In this document: positions 1-11,440 of the stretch, one piece after another
Numbering within the stretch: the stretch's first letter is position 1
How the letters are laid out: every line of letters begins with the position of its first letter
Origin: Azolla caroliniana
Taxonomy: Eukaryota; Polypodiophyta
Direction of reading: 5' to 3'
DNA: 64,000 nucleotides
Assembly (NCBI GenBank): GCA_043228905.1
Contig: JBHGNT010000006.1
Span: forward strand, 2,232,001-2,296,000
The notes under the pieces: model-generated
The model's database searches: none
What the model was told of the DNA's origin: nothing
Seen by the model: only the letters and a program-made list of their open reading frames with translations
Translations under genes and position numbers: made by a program

Positions 1-2062
1 GACACCATCCCCTCCCTTCCTCCCTTTTGAGAAACCCATGTGTTTATATCCACCATGCAACATGCATGTGTTTATATCCACCACCATGCATTCATTCATT
101 CACTCATTCATTCATTCATCATATCTTTGTTAAGATTGGGGATTTTATGTATCGCATGCATTTTGTACATTGCATGATATGCGCCATTAAATATTGAAGA
201 ATCTTGGATTTATTTTAGTAGTAGAAACCAAGGATACTCCATATTCTTCATCACTTTGTGTAGTTGATTACAAAATTTAACACTGGAGGCACAATTGGGT
301 ATGAGAATGTGTACAATATATGCTTAGTACAAAATGTCCAAACTTTCATTCCAATTTGCAGATGTGGGTGGTACTATGGTTGAGCTACAATGACAACATT
401 CATGCTTCCATTATTTACAATAATACAATCATTTGGAATATGTCCATGGGTGTATGTGCTTGTGTCTTGTGTTTTATATTGTACGCATACTTACGGATTA
501 AACCACAACTTATTCTATGATTTTGCAATTTTGAAGAAGGTATTCATACATTACGAATGTAAAGAAAATCTAGGCATCATGAATAGATTTCTTTTCAAGT
601 TTTTTCAGCAATTGATTCATACAAACTTCAAATTGGGCAAATAAAGTAGAAAGGATGACTGGTTTGGGAGACATAAAAACCCATGATAAATCGGACGTCA
701 ATTGCAACCACATGACAACACTAGGCTAGATGTTGACATACTTTGATGTTTATGTTGTATAAGTGCATAGAATGTATGTTAACCAATCTCGATAGTTGGT
801 GGAAAAGTATGCAATTTTCCATAAGGGATTATCAATCATTGAGATCTCTTAAGTTTCTTGTGGGGATAGTATGCCCATAAAAAACACATGGGTTTCGGGT
901 TTACGTATACTAAGGTTGATCATATATCAAGTGTAACCTAATATATACCACACGTGTTACATTGTGGATGCACATCTAGAATACGACTCAAAACCTTCAA
1001 TGAAGCACTAATGAAGATCACTTGGAGCCTTCAAGATTATGGGAGACATGGTATAGCCTATATATTATAAAAGAAATATAATTTACTATTAATAACAAGA
1101 TAGTATTGGAGACTTGGACGACATTGAAGAAAAAATGAGGGAATGTGACTTGTTTATAACTTGAACAAGCAAGAAACAAAATTGTGTCGCTGAAAAAACA
1201 TATTGAATAAACTTTGGAGAAATTTACCAAATGTTCCCACATATTGAATAAACTTGCTTGCCTCACTCCATAACTACATTGCTTGAATTCTTTTGCATAA
1301 CCCTAATTTGTCCATGAAATATAGCCATATTAAATGGTGTCCCCTGCATTACCTTATCGAATCAAAGCCCAATATTTGCAAATATCCTAGTAGATTTTGG
1401 TGAATCGGAAAAGATAATCTACCCCAAATACAACAATGAGTTTTCCAGCTTTCTCCAAAAAATGGCACATAAGTGAATGTAAGAACTTGGCACCTCAGAG
1501 AAACCTTGTCTCCATTAGATTGATTATGTACAATATATTCTTATAGAATGGGCTACATCCATTTGTCATGATAATTGCAGTTTGTGCAAAATGTGAGAAC
1601 TACGCATGGTTCTTCTGGTTCACAATGAGCTAGTCATTCCAATATGTTTCTCAAATCTAGAAAAGATGTATGGCACTGAACAATGTGCCCTCGTTCGTAT
1701 AAAAACATCTTTAGTGCAGTCAACTTTTTGTTGAGTTTGTTCAATGGCTTTGATTGTACATATATAAGGTATACATTTTCTCCCAGAAAAGTTAGACCCA
1801 TAATGATACATGGTCATCTCCAAAGTTAGGAATGATGACATCATAATACCAAGTAGATAAGTGTAGATCATTGCTCGGATTCATATGCATAGATCTCTAA
1901 CCTTCAAGGATAAGAATAAATTCTGGTATGTATCTATCATGACAAAAACAAATACCTCCCAACAGAGAGGATCCAGACAAGCTGTTTAATCTATAAATGA
2001 TAATTTATCTGAGAATGCTCTCCAATTGAAGGTGCAATAAATCTGTATGGAATGAATTTGTC
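1..2062. other. Intergenic, no gene recognised
   Basis: AT-rich sequence with only short scattered open frames. A (CATT)n-like microsatellite lies at about 88-119. No frame shows a recognisable domain and no run of splice-compatible exons is visible. The stretch could include old transposon debris, but nothing in it is specific enough to name. Confidence 0.6.
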
Positions 2063-3874
2063 TCATTCTGGGGCTAATTTATGATAATCAGATTCACTGA
2101 GAAAGTTTGATAGCATGACATATGCAGATACATTGTCAGGATCCAAATTGAAGATATGGTGTGTCAAACGTTTTGCTCGTTTAAGATCAAATAGATTCTT
2201 ACAAGTGCCTAGAAGGATCATCAAAGGGACAATTTGGTTATGCATATAAAATTTCTCAACAATCAGTTCAGCCTCATCTATACGGCCTGCTCTTCCCAAT
2301 AGATCAATCAAGCATTCATGGTGCTCTGCAATAGGTAGAATATGTTGCTCATGTATTATGGATAACCAGAAATGTAGACCCTGTTCAATTAGGCCACCAT
2401 GACTACAGGCGATGAGTATGTTAAGGTATGTGACTTCATCTGGCTTTGTTCCATGTGCAACCATATCATAAAATAATTGTAATGCATTTTCACCATATCC
2501 ATGTTGTGCATATGCTGCAATCATGGCCGACCATGAAATGACATCTCTTTTAAGAATCCGATCGAATGTCCATATGGCCTCTTCCAAACTACCACATTTC
2601 CCATACATGTTCACAATCCCGGTTGTTATCATTGTGTTTGACTCGAACCCAGTAAGCATAATCTTGCTGTGTAATGTTTTTCCCTCGACCAAGCTTCCAT
2701 CTTCTAACACACAAACTGATAAACAACACAAAAAACTCACATCATCTGGTGTGATACCTTCTTTTTGCATCTTTGTAAATAAGCTTCGGACATCATCGCC
2801 AGAGCCATTTTGGGCAAATACTGCCATCAGTGCATTCCAACTAACCACGTTTCTTCCTGATATCTTGTCAAATACGTCACTCGCATCCGATAAACAACCA
2901 CACTTACCATATAAACTTATTGCTGCTGTTGCCAGAGTAACATCAGTTTGAAACCCACAAAATGTTGTCATGGCAAGAAAATTCTTGTTCTCTAGTACAG
3001 CTACATGCCTAACACATGCATCTAAAATACAGATATATGTAACCCTATTAGGAATCATGGATTCTTCCAGCATTTGATTGAAAAACTGCAACGCCCTCAT
3101 GTTATCACACCCATGATGAGAATATGCTGAAAGCATAGCATTCCAAGTGACAACATTCCGTATAGGCATTCGGAGGAATACTTCTCTAGCATCTCTAAGG
3201 CTACCACATCGATCATACATACTAATAAGGGATGTGCTTGTGATGATATCCAAATCCAAGTTTCGGCATATGATATAGACATGTATTTTCTTGCCTGTCA
3301 CAAGGTTTACATGGCTTATACATCCTGAGAGCGCATGTATGAATGTGATTCTGTCAGGGACGGCTCCTTCTGGCATCATCATAACCTCAAAAAGCTGAAT
3401 GGCCATTGAATTATGGTCATTTCGAGCAAATGCAGATATCATGATGTTCCAGGAATAGGTATTTTTCTCTACCATATCTTGGAACCACATATAAGCTTCT
3501 TCCAGAGTATTGGTCTTTGAATAATTCGGCAAAATGAGACTGGCCAAGAATGCATTGGAGCCCCGGAGGTTCTGTATGATGCTGCTATTAAGGATCTTGG
3601 CACCTGAGACAGATCTTGAGCCAGCATAAAAGTTAAGTAAAGGAGCAAAAGATGCACATCTTGCTTTGTGTAGAAGAACATGCTCTGTGAGTCTTGACCT
3701 TTGTGTGGCCCTTGAGGAGGAAGAGGACCCATGACTAGCAAGAATCTGAAAGCAGAGAAACAAAGATCCCCTACAATTGAGGTTTTGCCACACCATCTCT
3801 AGGTCCATCCACACTTTGTTGGCAAACCAGCACCCATGCTGATGTGGCATGAGATGATTGGTTATAGATATCAT
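2063..3874 (-). CDS. PLS-type pentatricopeptide repeat protein, C-terminus truncated within the E region
   Basis: Intronless 603-aa frame. After an Arg/Ser-rich N-terminus (residues about 23-80, plausible organelle transit peptide) come PPR triplets: P motifs with the signatures NVVTWNAMLSAYSHHG, NVVSWNALMAVFAQNG and DVISWSAMIAAYAQHG; S motifs MYDRCGSL, LYGKCGCL and MYGKCGSL; and L motifs with GKKIH/GKTLH. The end reads through an L2/S2-like region (HHECLIDLLGRAG) into E1 (NLDPDNVSAYVMLSNF) and stops about 10 residues later, so E2 and DYW are absent. PPR proteins bind organellar RNA one base per motif; PLS members mostly act in C-to-U editing. The first ATG (3874) may not be used: ATGs at residues 23 and 27 (3808 and 3796) precede the Arg/Ser-rich part and leave the upstream CCAAT-containing repeat outside the gene. 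The repeat wording differs from the four PPR genes at 43-61 kb, so it is a separate subfamily. Confidence 0.9.
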   Translation of the reverse strand: MISITNHLMPHQHGCWFANKVWMDLEMVWQNLNCRGSLFLCFQILASHGSSSSSRATQRSRLTEHVLLHKARCASFAPLLNFYAGSRSVSGAKILNSSIIQNLRGSNAFLASLILPNYSKTNTLEEAYMWFQDMVEKNTYSWNIMISAFARNDHNSMAIQLFEVMMMPEGAVPDRITFIHALSGCISHVNLVTGKKIHVYIICRNLDLDIITSTSLISMYDRCGSLRDAREVFLRMPIRNVVTWNAMLSAYSHHGCDNMRALQFFNQMLEESMIPNRVTYICILDACVRHVAVLENKNFLAMTTFCGFQTDVTLATAAISLYGKCGCLSDASDVFDKISGRNVVSWNALMAVFAQNGSGDDVRSLFTKMQKEGITPDDVSFLCCLSVCVLEDGSLVEGKTLHSKIMLTGFESNTMITTGIVNMYGKCGSLEEAIWTFDRILKRDVISWSAMIAAYAQHGYGENALQLFYDMVAHGTKPDEVTYLNILIACSHGGLIEQGLHFWLSIIHEQHILPIAEHHECLIDLLGRAGRIDEAELIVEKFYMHNQIVPLMILLGTCKNLFDLKRAKRLTHHIFNLDPDNVSAYVMLSNFLSESDYHKLAPE

Positions 3875-3928
3875 GATTCATGTACAAGGAAGAATTCGCG
3901 GCTGATGTGGCACAACGTCATTGGTCAA
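3838..3928 (-). promoter_or_regulatory. Duplicated CCAAT-box element at the 5' end of the PPR gene
   Basis: Two similar 28-bp blocks lie at 3838-3865 and 3901-3928. Each starts gctgatgtggca and contains attggt, which is a CCAAT box read on the gene's minus strand. The first block overlaps the first codons of the longest PPR frame, suggesting these codons are promoter or leader rather than protein. A regulatory role is inference. Confidence 0.4.
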
Positions 3929-3929
3929 T

Positions 3930-4869
3930 CTAGAGGCGGGAACACTATACACAGATTTCTCGACTACAAGTCTCCAAGGTCATAAACAATGTCTGTTGCG
4001 GAAAGGCTATTGTTCCTCGGCCCTAGACATTTGTGATGTGGACACCCAAGCTAAGAAAGGCCATATCGAAGGGCTTGGATGGAAAGCCATGCTTGTCTCA
4101 GGAAACATGGGGCTGAGGTTGGACGACGTTGATGTACTACACAATTGTTTGATGCAACCTCTTGTCAACGTGTTGAGATGAGGGAATTGACCAAGATGAT
4201 TCTCAAGAGATTTGGCCCCCAATAAGTTAAATGGCATTTTATTATTATAGTGCACGATTCAAATGTCCTTGAACCTACGAAGGTTGAACAAAGGTACAAG
4301 TGAGGTTATTATCCCATTATAGGAAATAATTTAAAGTGCCACATTATAATCGTACAACATATTATTATTATGATTGAGGACAAATTTTAAGAGACTTTTA
4401 CCTAGGGGAAATGATAAATTTAAGACCTTCGATGCAAATAAGTTTATTAACTAAGTTATACAAAAGCTAGCTCATTTGACACGCAACCATTCTTGAGGAT
4501 ATAAGTTTTTTTTATGAAACTTTTACTCAATGAGAATTCATATAAAAAACACGCTTCCACATATCCAATATCTATGTTCAATTGTGTTTTTGAAAACCAT
4601 TTGGGCTGAAAAAATGCCTAGTAATCTCATAAAGAAAAGTTTGGGAAAATGATTATAGACCATCATATCTCTTTTCTTGGATTCAATATGAAGGTTAGAG
4701 TGAATGGAAGATTTAAGCGAAAGCGAAAGCACATAATGGATAAAAAAGTCAACAAAATCAGAACACCACCAGGGTTCCAACAATGTTACAAAGGTGGGTC
4801 GAGCAATATTATGCCATCACTATTCTCTATCGCAATACGTAAAAAACCATGAGATGTTACAACATGAAT

Positions 4870-4906
<37 letters not shown>

Positions 4907-5365
4907 TGCAACCCTTTAGGCACTCAACGATATAGAAGACTTGATTACTCTCTACCTTCGACCCTTAAGGTATATTAAGAGATGGAGAGGACATGGCTAT
5001 TCTCTAATGGGTCACTTTTAGATGCATAACAATGTGGATTGGCATGATAGGTATGTCCAAAGGACCATATTAGATCCCAAGTGGGGGGTCGCTTGGTATG
5101 ACACGAGTCACTTTCACATGCACAATGATGTGGACTGCCATTGTTATGCGGCATGCCCAAGGGAGCATATTAAATAAATAGCGAGCGTTCGTATGACATG
5201 TGTAATGGTCGCTTGCCACTAACTAGTCTTTGTAAGGTACCGAGCGAGCCATGTGGATGACATTGGTATTGTGTAGGTGCAAGCAAGGTCTAAAGTCCAA
5301 ACCGACCCAAGAAACCGACCCATGGTGATGCTTGTTTGGCGGCCAAGCCTATTTTTGTAATTTGG
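3930..5365. other. Intergenic region with microsatellite and diverged tandem repeat
   Basis: No gene recognised. It contains a (CT)17 microsatellite at 4871-4904. It also holds a roughly 97-bp diverged duplication: the block starting gtcacttttagatgca (about 5010-5075) is echoed by gtcactttcacatgca (about 5107-5175). The right-hand part is the upstream region of SDHB. Confidence 0.6.
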
Positions 5366-5372
5366 GAGCGTG

Positions 5373-5380
5373 TATATAAA
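5373..5380 (+). promoter_or_regulatory. Probable TATA box of SDHB
   Basis: TATATAAA lies about 180 bp before the SDHB start codon. It is followed about 35-60 bp later by a CT-rich tract (ttctctctcccc) typical of plant transcription starts. The predicted leader is therefore about 140-155 nt and ends in a short AGC repeat just before the ATG at 5559. Confidence 0.5.
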
Positions 5381-5558
5381 ATATAAAATCCAAGTGTTTT
5401 TCATAGCGTAGCGTGTCTATATTCTCTCTCCCCTGCACCGCACCCTGCAGAAACAGAGGCTCCAGAAACAGAGAGGAACCAAGGCAGACGAAAACCGCAC
5501 ACGCAAGGACAAACAGAGCAAGCAAAGAAAGGAAGAAGCAGCAGCAGCAGCAGCAACC

Positions 5559-8266
5559 ATGTCTCTTTCATCTAGTTTTCTTCGCAAGGTCTCAAACCCA
5601 AATCGCTTCCATTTCGTCAGGTCAACAGCTACAGCTTCTTCAGGTACTAATACTACTACTACTACTACTACTACCACTACTTCTTCATCACTTAATAAAC
5701 CACAGAACCTGAAGAAGTTCTCCATTTATCGGTGGAATCCTGACCTTGGTGGGAAGCCATATATGCATACATATACGATTGACACAAACGATTGTGGGCC
5801 TATGGTCTTAGATGCTCTGATCAAGATCAAGAACGAATCTGATCCTACCTTGACTTTCCGACGATCTTGCCGTGAAGGGATATGTGGTTCATGCGCCATG
5901 AACATCAATGGATGCAATGGTCTTGCGTGCTTGACCAAGATTGACCCCTCTCCCAGTCAAGTAACACCTATTTCACCACTCCCTCACATGTATGTGGTCA
6001 AGGACTTGGTGGTTGATATGAGTAACTTTTATAATCAGTATAAGAGCATTGAGCCATGGCTCAAGACAAAGAATCCTCCGCCTGTTGAAGGGAAAGAATA
6101 TCTTCAATCGAAGAAAGATCGGACTAAGCTTGATGGCATGTACGAATGCATTCTTTGTGCATGTTGTAGTACATCATGCCCGAGCTACTGGTGGAATCCT
6201 GAGAAATATCTTGGTCCGGCTGCCCTCTTGCAAGCACACAGGTATGCAGCTTTTTTGTCCCTGTTCACTCTGAATATTGTTTTATGTACTTTTCTGGACG
6301 TTTTCCTTAACCTTTTGTGAGCATTATTATTTGGTGAGGGCATTGTGGTTATCATTGTTGGATGAAGTGATAGTACCAATAGGAACTTTTTATTTTCCTT
6401 TGTGGATGTTTGTTTGTTTTTGTGGCTCTAATTGATAGATGACGTCCATTAATTTTATTGAATCTTGTTCCTTGCCTTTCCTGGATGTATGCCTACTTTT
6501 TTGTGTTATTGTTGCTATAAATAAAGGTGCAAATAGCAACCAGAAGTGTCCATTAGAGTCATGTTCCTTCTGTTCCAAGATGTTGAACCAGATATAATAA
6601 TGAGTAGATGCGAAGTACCTAGAATACATGTTTTCTGGCCATTATTGCTAGGTACGATAACCATTAGCAGGTGAAAGTATTATGTCATGCATAAAATGGA
6701 ATCTTAGTTGATTAATATAGAAAATTTTCCTTAAACTGGCGCCAAACTTGTATATTAGGGATAGAGAACATCCGTATTGTACAAAAAGATGTCATTAGTT
6801 GGATACATCTGAAACTTGCTGAGAGTGCACAAAATACAGACATGCCATCTACTTTAAACCACTTCACCAAAACCCCTCTCTTGCTATAGGTAAGCTTTTT
6901 GTTCAGCTTTGGTGGTACTGAGCTCTCTCTAGTTTCAGCCACATGTATCCTACGTAGTAGCTCAAAATATTGCAAGCATATGTTCAAATGAAGGTATTAT
7001 ATTTCATAAAAAACTAATCATGTACAATGCTGCATTTTGAGCCTACTATCTAGCATAAATGTACCAGAAATGAGATGGGATTAAGTACGTGCACTTTGTT
7101 TTGCATGCTAGCACCAAAATCTGAACAATTTTTTATCTATATCAAGAGTGGGAACCAGGGCAGTGACTTCATGCAGATGGTAAATTGAAACATGACTTTG
7201 CGGCAGATGTGAGTGGGGTTTCAGATTTAAACTTATGCATATAGAATCCATCTACACATAACACAGTAGAAGAATGTCCAATCTTTGATTGCTTACTAGA
7301 ACAGGAAACACTTTATGTAAAATTATGATTGCAACTCTGAGGATTATGGAAAATCTTTCATGCTTGTGATGTTTTGGTGTTTGGATCTGATGTTGTATTC
7401 AGTGCCAGAAAATTTCCAGATGTGAGTAATGATCCTTAGCTAGGGGTGATGATGCCTAGGAAGACTGCTATAAACAGCCTGAGTATTTGCCACATGTGAG
7501 GATCGATCAATGATATCAATATCTGTAGCTAGGCAGAAGGATCCCAAGATTGGGGGCTAAAAATTTGTAACTTTTGTTTTAATTTGTAACTTTTGTTTTA
7601 ATTCTCATTGTTTTAATTCTCAAAATTTGTAACTTTTGTTTTAACTCCTGATTTGTCTTTTTGGGGGGATTTGTTTGTGCTGTTTGCAATCCCCACTGCT
7701 CCACGAACTTTCTTCTCTCCTCTGATTGACCCCTGGTGACATCGATTAGCTCAGACGATGAATAAGAATATGATGTAGAAATACAACCAGGACATGGTGT
7801 AGGATATTATTGATCACACATATATGTACACATATATACACATACATTTCTAATATATATGTATGCATGTGTATAGACAACAAACACACACTCACTCACT
7901 TCAACACTTGGGAAGTTGGCAATTCAGATGACTATTGGTTTGGATTGAGAGATGTTGATTTCAGTTATTTTAATGAAATTTTTTACCATCTAGAGCTTTT
8001 TTTATAAAGATGTTGTAGTAAAATTTGGGATTGTCATTATTCAAGTCCTTAACTGAATATGGATTTTGTGTATTCTATTATCAACAAGGTGGGTGGCTGA
8101 TAGTCGTGATGAATTCACAAATGAAAGGCTGCAATCTATAGATGATGAGTACAAGCTTTACCGATGCCACACAATAATGAATTGCGCAAGAGCTTGTCCA
8201 AAAGGTTTGAACCCGGGTATGCAGATAGCCAAGCTAAAGCAGTTACAGGTTACTAGGCCCACATGA
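5559..8266 (+). CDS. SDHB: Succinate dehydrogenase iron-sulphur subunit, mitochondrial (complex II, SDHB)
   Basis: Exons 5559-6241 and 8089-8266 encode 286 aa. The 1847-bp intron has a GTATGC donor and a CAACAAG acceptor and splits an Arg codon. The protein passes electrons from the flavoprotein SDH1 through three Fe-S centres to ubiquinone in the inner mitochondrial membrane. Visible motifs: 2Fe-2S ligands C104, C109, C112 and C124 (CREGICGSC); the cluster motif [12 protein letters not shown] at 197-208; and the second cysteine set C254, C260 and C264 ([14 protein letters not shown]) in exon 2. The quinone-site Trp pair (WWNP, 211-214) and His255 are also present. The first 50 residues are Ser/Arg-rich with an uninterrupted run of ten Thr, fitting a mitochondrial transit peptide. 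All family-defining cysteines are intact, so it is probably functional. The last five residues (VTRPT) are less certain because another splice after KQLQ is possible. Confidence 0.95.
6242..8088 (+). other. SDHB intron with a short internal tandem repeat
   Basis: The single SDHB intron. At about 7561-7645 it carries three or so copies of a 19-bp unit of the form tttgtaacttttgttttaa. A tatatgtaca-rich stretch lies near 7820-7870. No gene or mobile-element frame is visible inside. Confidence 0.7.
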
Positions 8267-10415
8267 TTTGTACATGAATTATCAGTATGGAAAACCTCTT
8301 TGTGATTAATAGAGTGCCAGTTTGGCTGATATACACTACTTAAGACCTTATGAGTCTTGAGACTATTTAAAATTTGGATTGTTTTACCTGAACATTTGGA
8401 TGATTTTCTATCATGGAAACTCTAATAAATTTCTGTAATAATGCCTGCAATCATTCTCTCTTGTATACAGAATTTATTGGATTGGTGGTAACCAATTCTC
8501 TGATGCTTCTTTCATTTTTATCTGCAGAGAAATTGTTCTTGTATCATTTGTATTCTATGTTGCATAAATACATAATCCAAATACAGGTTGTCCAGTCAAA
8601 ACTCTAGTTTATAATTAAGAATGTGCACAAACACTTGCTTAAGCATTTAAAAATTCACTGGTCATTCTTTTTTAGATTATTTGTGAGAGAACTCTTAAAA
8701 ATCAACGTATAAGATACCTTGGCAACTGGTAATCAGAGTTTAATGGAATGTAGCATTTGCCACAGTTGGAGTCACTTTATTCTTGGGCCTCATTGTAAAG
8801 ATAATTTTATTCTAAGCCTCATCACTTGGTGAGTAGAACTGTTTTGCAACACTGAGGATGACCAATAAAATCTTTCACAGAATCAACTTTTCGTCGTACT
8901 AAATTCCTTTTGCATTACGTATGATTTTGTGATTCATCAAATAGGCTTATATTTGATGATCAATTCTTGTTTTACACAGTAAGAATCTCTTAATTACCTC
9001 CAAATGCTGTTGAAACCTGGATTTTATAACACACGTGTTAATGTGGATGTAGTGAGACAGGCTAATTTAAAGATTTGAAGTATTGAATGTCCTAATTTGT
9101 AAGTGTTGCTATTAGATTGGAGACAATTGTTTTGTATTGGTCAAGTAGTCCCCATACATAATTTGACTGATTGTTTATTATGATTTGCAATTATTTGTGA
9201 CTGTAGCCTGTTCCCCATGATGCAGTGTGGTGATATATTGTTTGTGCCATTTCTATAGGCCTGTTTTATTCTTTTGCACTGCTCAAAAGGGATTTCATGG
9301 AGCACCTTCAATTCTTCACACCATGTGTTACTGTAAGTTGGTTTTTTGCAAGTGTATTATGTGTTCTCTGGAAAAACAATTTAAAATATCAACACCATAC
9401 AATAGAAATTATTGAATCATAGCACAGTATAACTACAGAAGTACTGAGATTTGGAATTTTGAGGTCCAAAAGGTTTTCAAACGATGGATTGTTGATAAGG
9501 TCCATCATATAGCTGAGTCTAAGGATTATCAACACCTTGGGCCTTTCAAGGTCTGCCTATGGTCTTCATGACGATTGATCTATCAATTCCATGTTTACTT
9601 AGTCAATCTGTTCCACGCTTCTTCAATAGAAGAACACCTTATCCAATGCAAAACATTATCAATAGTCAAGAAGATTTCAAAATAGAGCAGATTCACATTT
9701 CCGAAACATCCCAAAATCAAGAATCCAACTTGGAAGAGCTGCAACATCAGCAGATGCACATGGGGAATTAGCGAGGTTCAAGAATGCCATCACAAAATTA
9801 ATAAAAGCAAATACCTGAGAACACAACCAGTGTAAATAATGTGAGCAAAAATGAAGGAATATAAGTTCCTCTAGGAAAACCAAAATGCTTCTGGAATAAA
9901 GGCAGGAGTGTTTCGAATGTTGTATTTGCGACCTTAACAGGATATTGTAGAAGGTTCTGGCTTCAGGCCATCGAGCACACAGAGAGTCCTTGGGTACCTT
10001 GTTCATCTTCATGGAAAACATTCAATGGGAGCCCAATTTCAGTGATGTTGTATATTATCCTCATTCTTGACCTTGTCCTGTATAGAGTGATTATGCGATT
10101 TAAGAGGATTCTTGAATTCAGCTCTTGCCTTGGAGGTTGTAATCAAGTATTGAATAAAAAAATGTGTAATCAAATATATAATGTTACAACCTTGTCAATG
10201 GTCCTTTACATCTTCGACTTATCTTCAATCTTTATGAAAACATTATCTACTCTCCAATACTATTTCCACCCAAAAGTTCATCATTTATCTATTTAATCAT
10301 GCCATGCGTTTGGGCATTCAGCTTGGATCCATGTGTAATATTCACAATGTGCCTCTTCTTCCTACACAGCACCCATATAAATTTCATCATGATTGAATGT
10401 TAAGAGAACATCATA
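8267..10415. other. Intergenic; one unrecognised coding-like vestige
   Basis: No confident gene. Between about 9430 and 9550 the plus strand has a short uninterrupted frame reading FEVQKVFKRWIVDKVHH then IAESKDYQHLGPFKV before a stop. It looks protein-like, but I do not recognise it. The next frame at 9559-9771 has no family signature. Confidence 0.4.
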
Positions 10416-10419
10416 TCAC

Positions 10420-10640
10420 CTACATAGCAAATCGTTGCAATTTTGAAGCATAACAGAACATAAGTTGCCCACATAGTAAATCTTCATAATTTTGAATGAA
10501 AACAGAACAATTACCCACATACTAAATCTTCATAACTTTGAAAGAAAATAGAACAATTCATTCACATAGTAAACCTTCATCATTTTGAATTAAAACATAA
10601 CAAATCGTCCATATAGTAAATCGAAAGAATTTTAAATCAA
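10420..10640 (+). repeat. 47-bp degenerate minisatellite, about 4.5 copies
   Basis: Units begin with acatag/acatac/atatag at 10422, 10471, 10517, 10564 and 10611, giving spacings of 49, 46, 47 and 47 bp. Each unit has the pattern acatagtaaatcttcat, then attttgaa, then aacagaacaa. It directly abuts the retroelement remnant downstream. Confidence 0.8.
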
Positions 10641-10645
10641 ATTGC

Positions 10646-11440
10646 TTGCGTGAGTGTGTTGCCTTATTTATTATCTTTCACCAACTTGAGATTGAGAATG
10701 GTCGTACTAATAGAGTCCCTAAAGAGGAAAGAATATGTAGACTATGTCACATAGAGATAGGTGATGAGTATCACTTTACATGCAAGTGTCCAACTAATGC
10801 CGAGATAAGGGCGAAATACCAAGACATACTAGGACCCTCTCCCACCCTCTCCAAACTATTAGATACCCCGGATATAAAAAGACTAGGTAGGTATATCTTA
10901 GAGCTAAAACAACATAGAGAGAATAAGCTACAAAATGTTAACCATAACCATTTGAATATTCACCAACATGTAGCTAATGAATCTTTTTAGAATAAGGGGA
11001 GATGATGAATGTGGACACACCTACACCGCTTGGCCCGTCCCTTGCTGAAGTAGAAAAGCAAAGAACAACCAATTTCCCTCAGATGTCGGGCTTCAAAGCA
11101 ACTCGACGTGGAGTAGAAACAATTAAGAAGATAAGGGAATGTGAGTTGCACCGCCTAGAAGCTATGGTTGGGGTACCTTTTACATTGGGACCATGGGCCA
11201 CATCCACACCGAATGAAACTTGGATGGAAATGAAACTAGGCCTAGTATATAGCCATTTCCTTTCTAGAACATGTTTCTTACTAGCAATGGGCCCGGTTCG
11301 GTTTCTTGAACATTTTATTTTATTTTATTTTTACTTTCGATGAATGGGTAAATACCCCATTTTTGTTGTAAACCAACTGTCTCATGGGCCAAATTTAGTC
11401 TTAGAAGACGTTAATATATCTTTCTTTATTTCTCTCTCTC
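10646..11440 (+). mobile_element. LINE-type (non-LTR) retrotransposon C-terminal remnant
   Basis: The frame 10646-10990 (114 aa) reads LEIENGRTNRVPKEERICRL continuing into C-x2-C, then GDEYHFTCKCP and AEIRAKYQDILG. This pattern (ExGR, a CxxC...H...C zinc knuckle, then RxKY) is the C-terminal zinc-binding module that follows reverse transcriptase in many non-LTR elements. No endonuclease or RT domain precedes it; the minisatellite lies there instead, so the copy is 5'-truncated, as is usual for LINEs. A second frame at 11002-11343 (113 aa, no family recognised) and a TTTTATTTTATTTT tract near 11315-11335 may be the 3' part. Limits are approximate. Confidence 0.6.

Noticed and set aside
1018-1266. 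Hydrophobic 82-aa minus-strand frame
   Set aside because: AT-rich composition alone explains the Phe/Ile/Leu content; no homologue recognised.
5417-5725. Valine-rich minus-strand frame opposite SDHB
   Set aside because: Antisense of the ACT/AGC repeats in the SDHB leader and transit peptide; no independent support.
10420-10640. CRISPR-like array
   Set aside because: Direct tandem degenerate units with no unique spacers, in a plant nuclear context.
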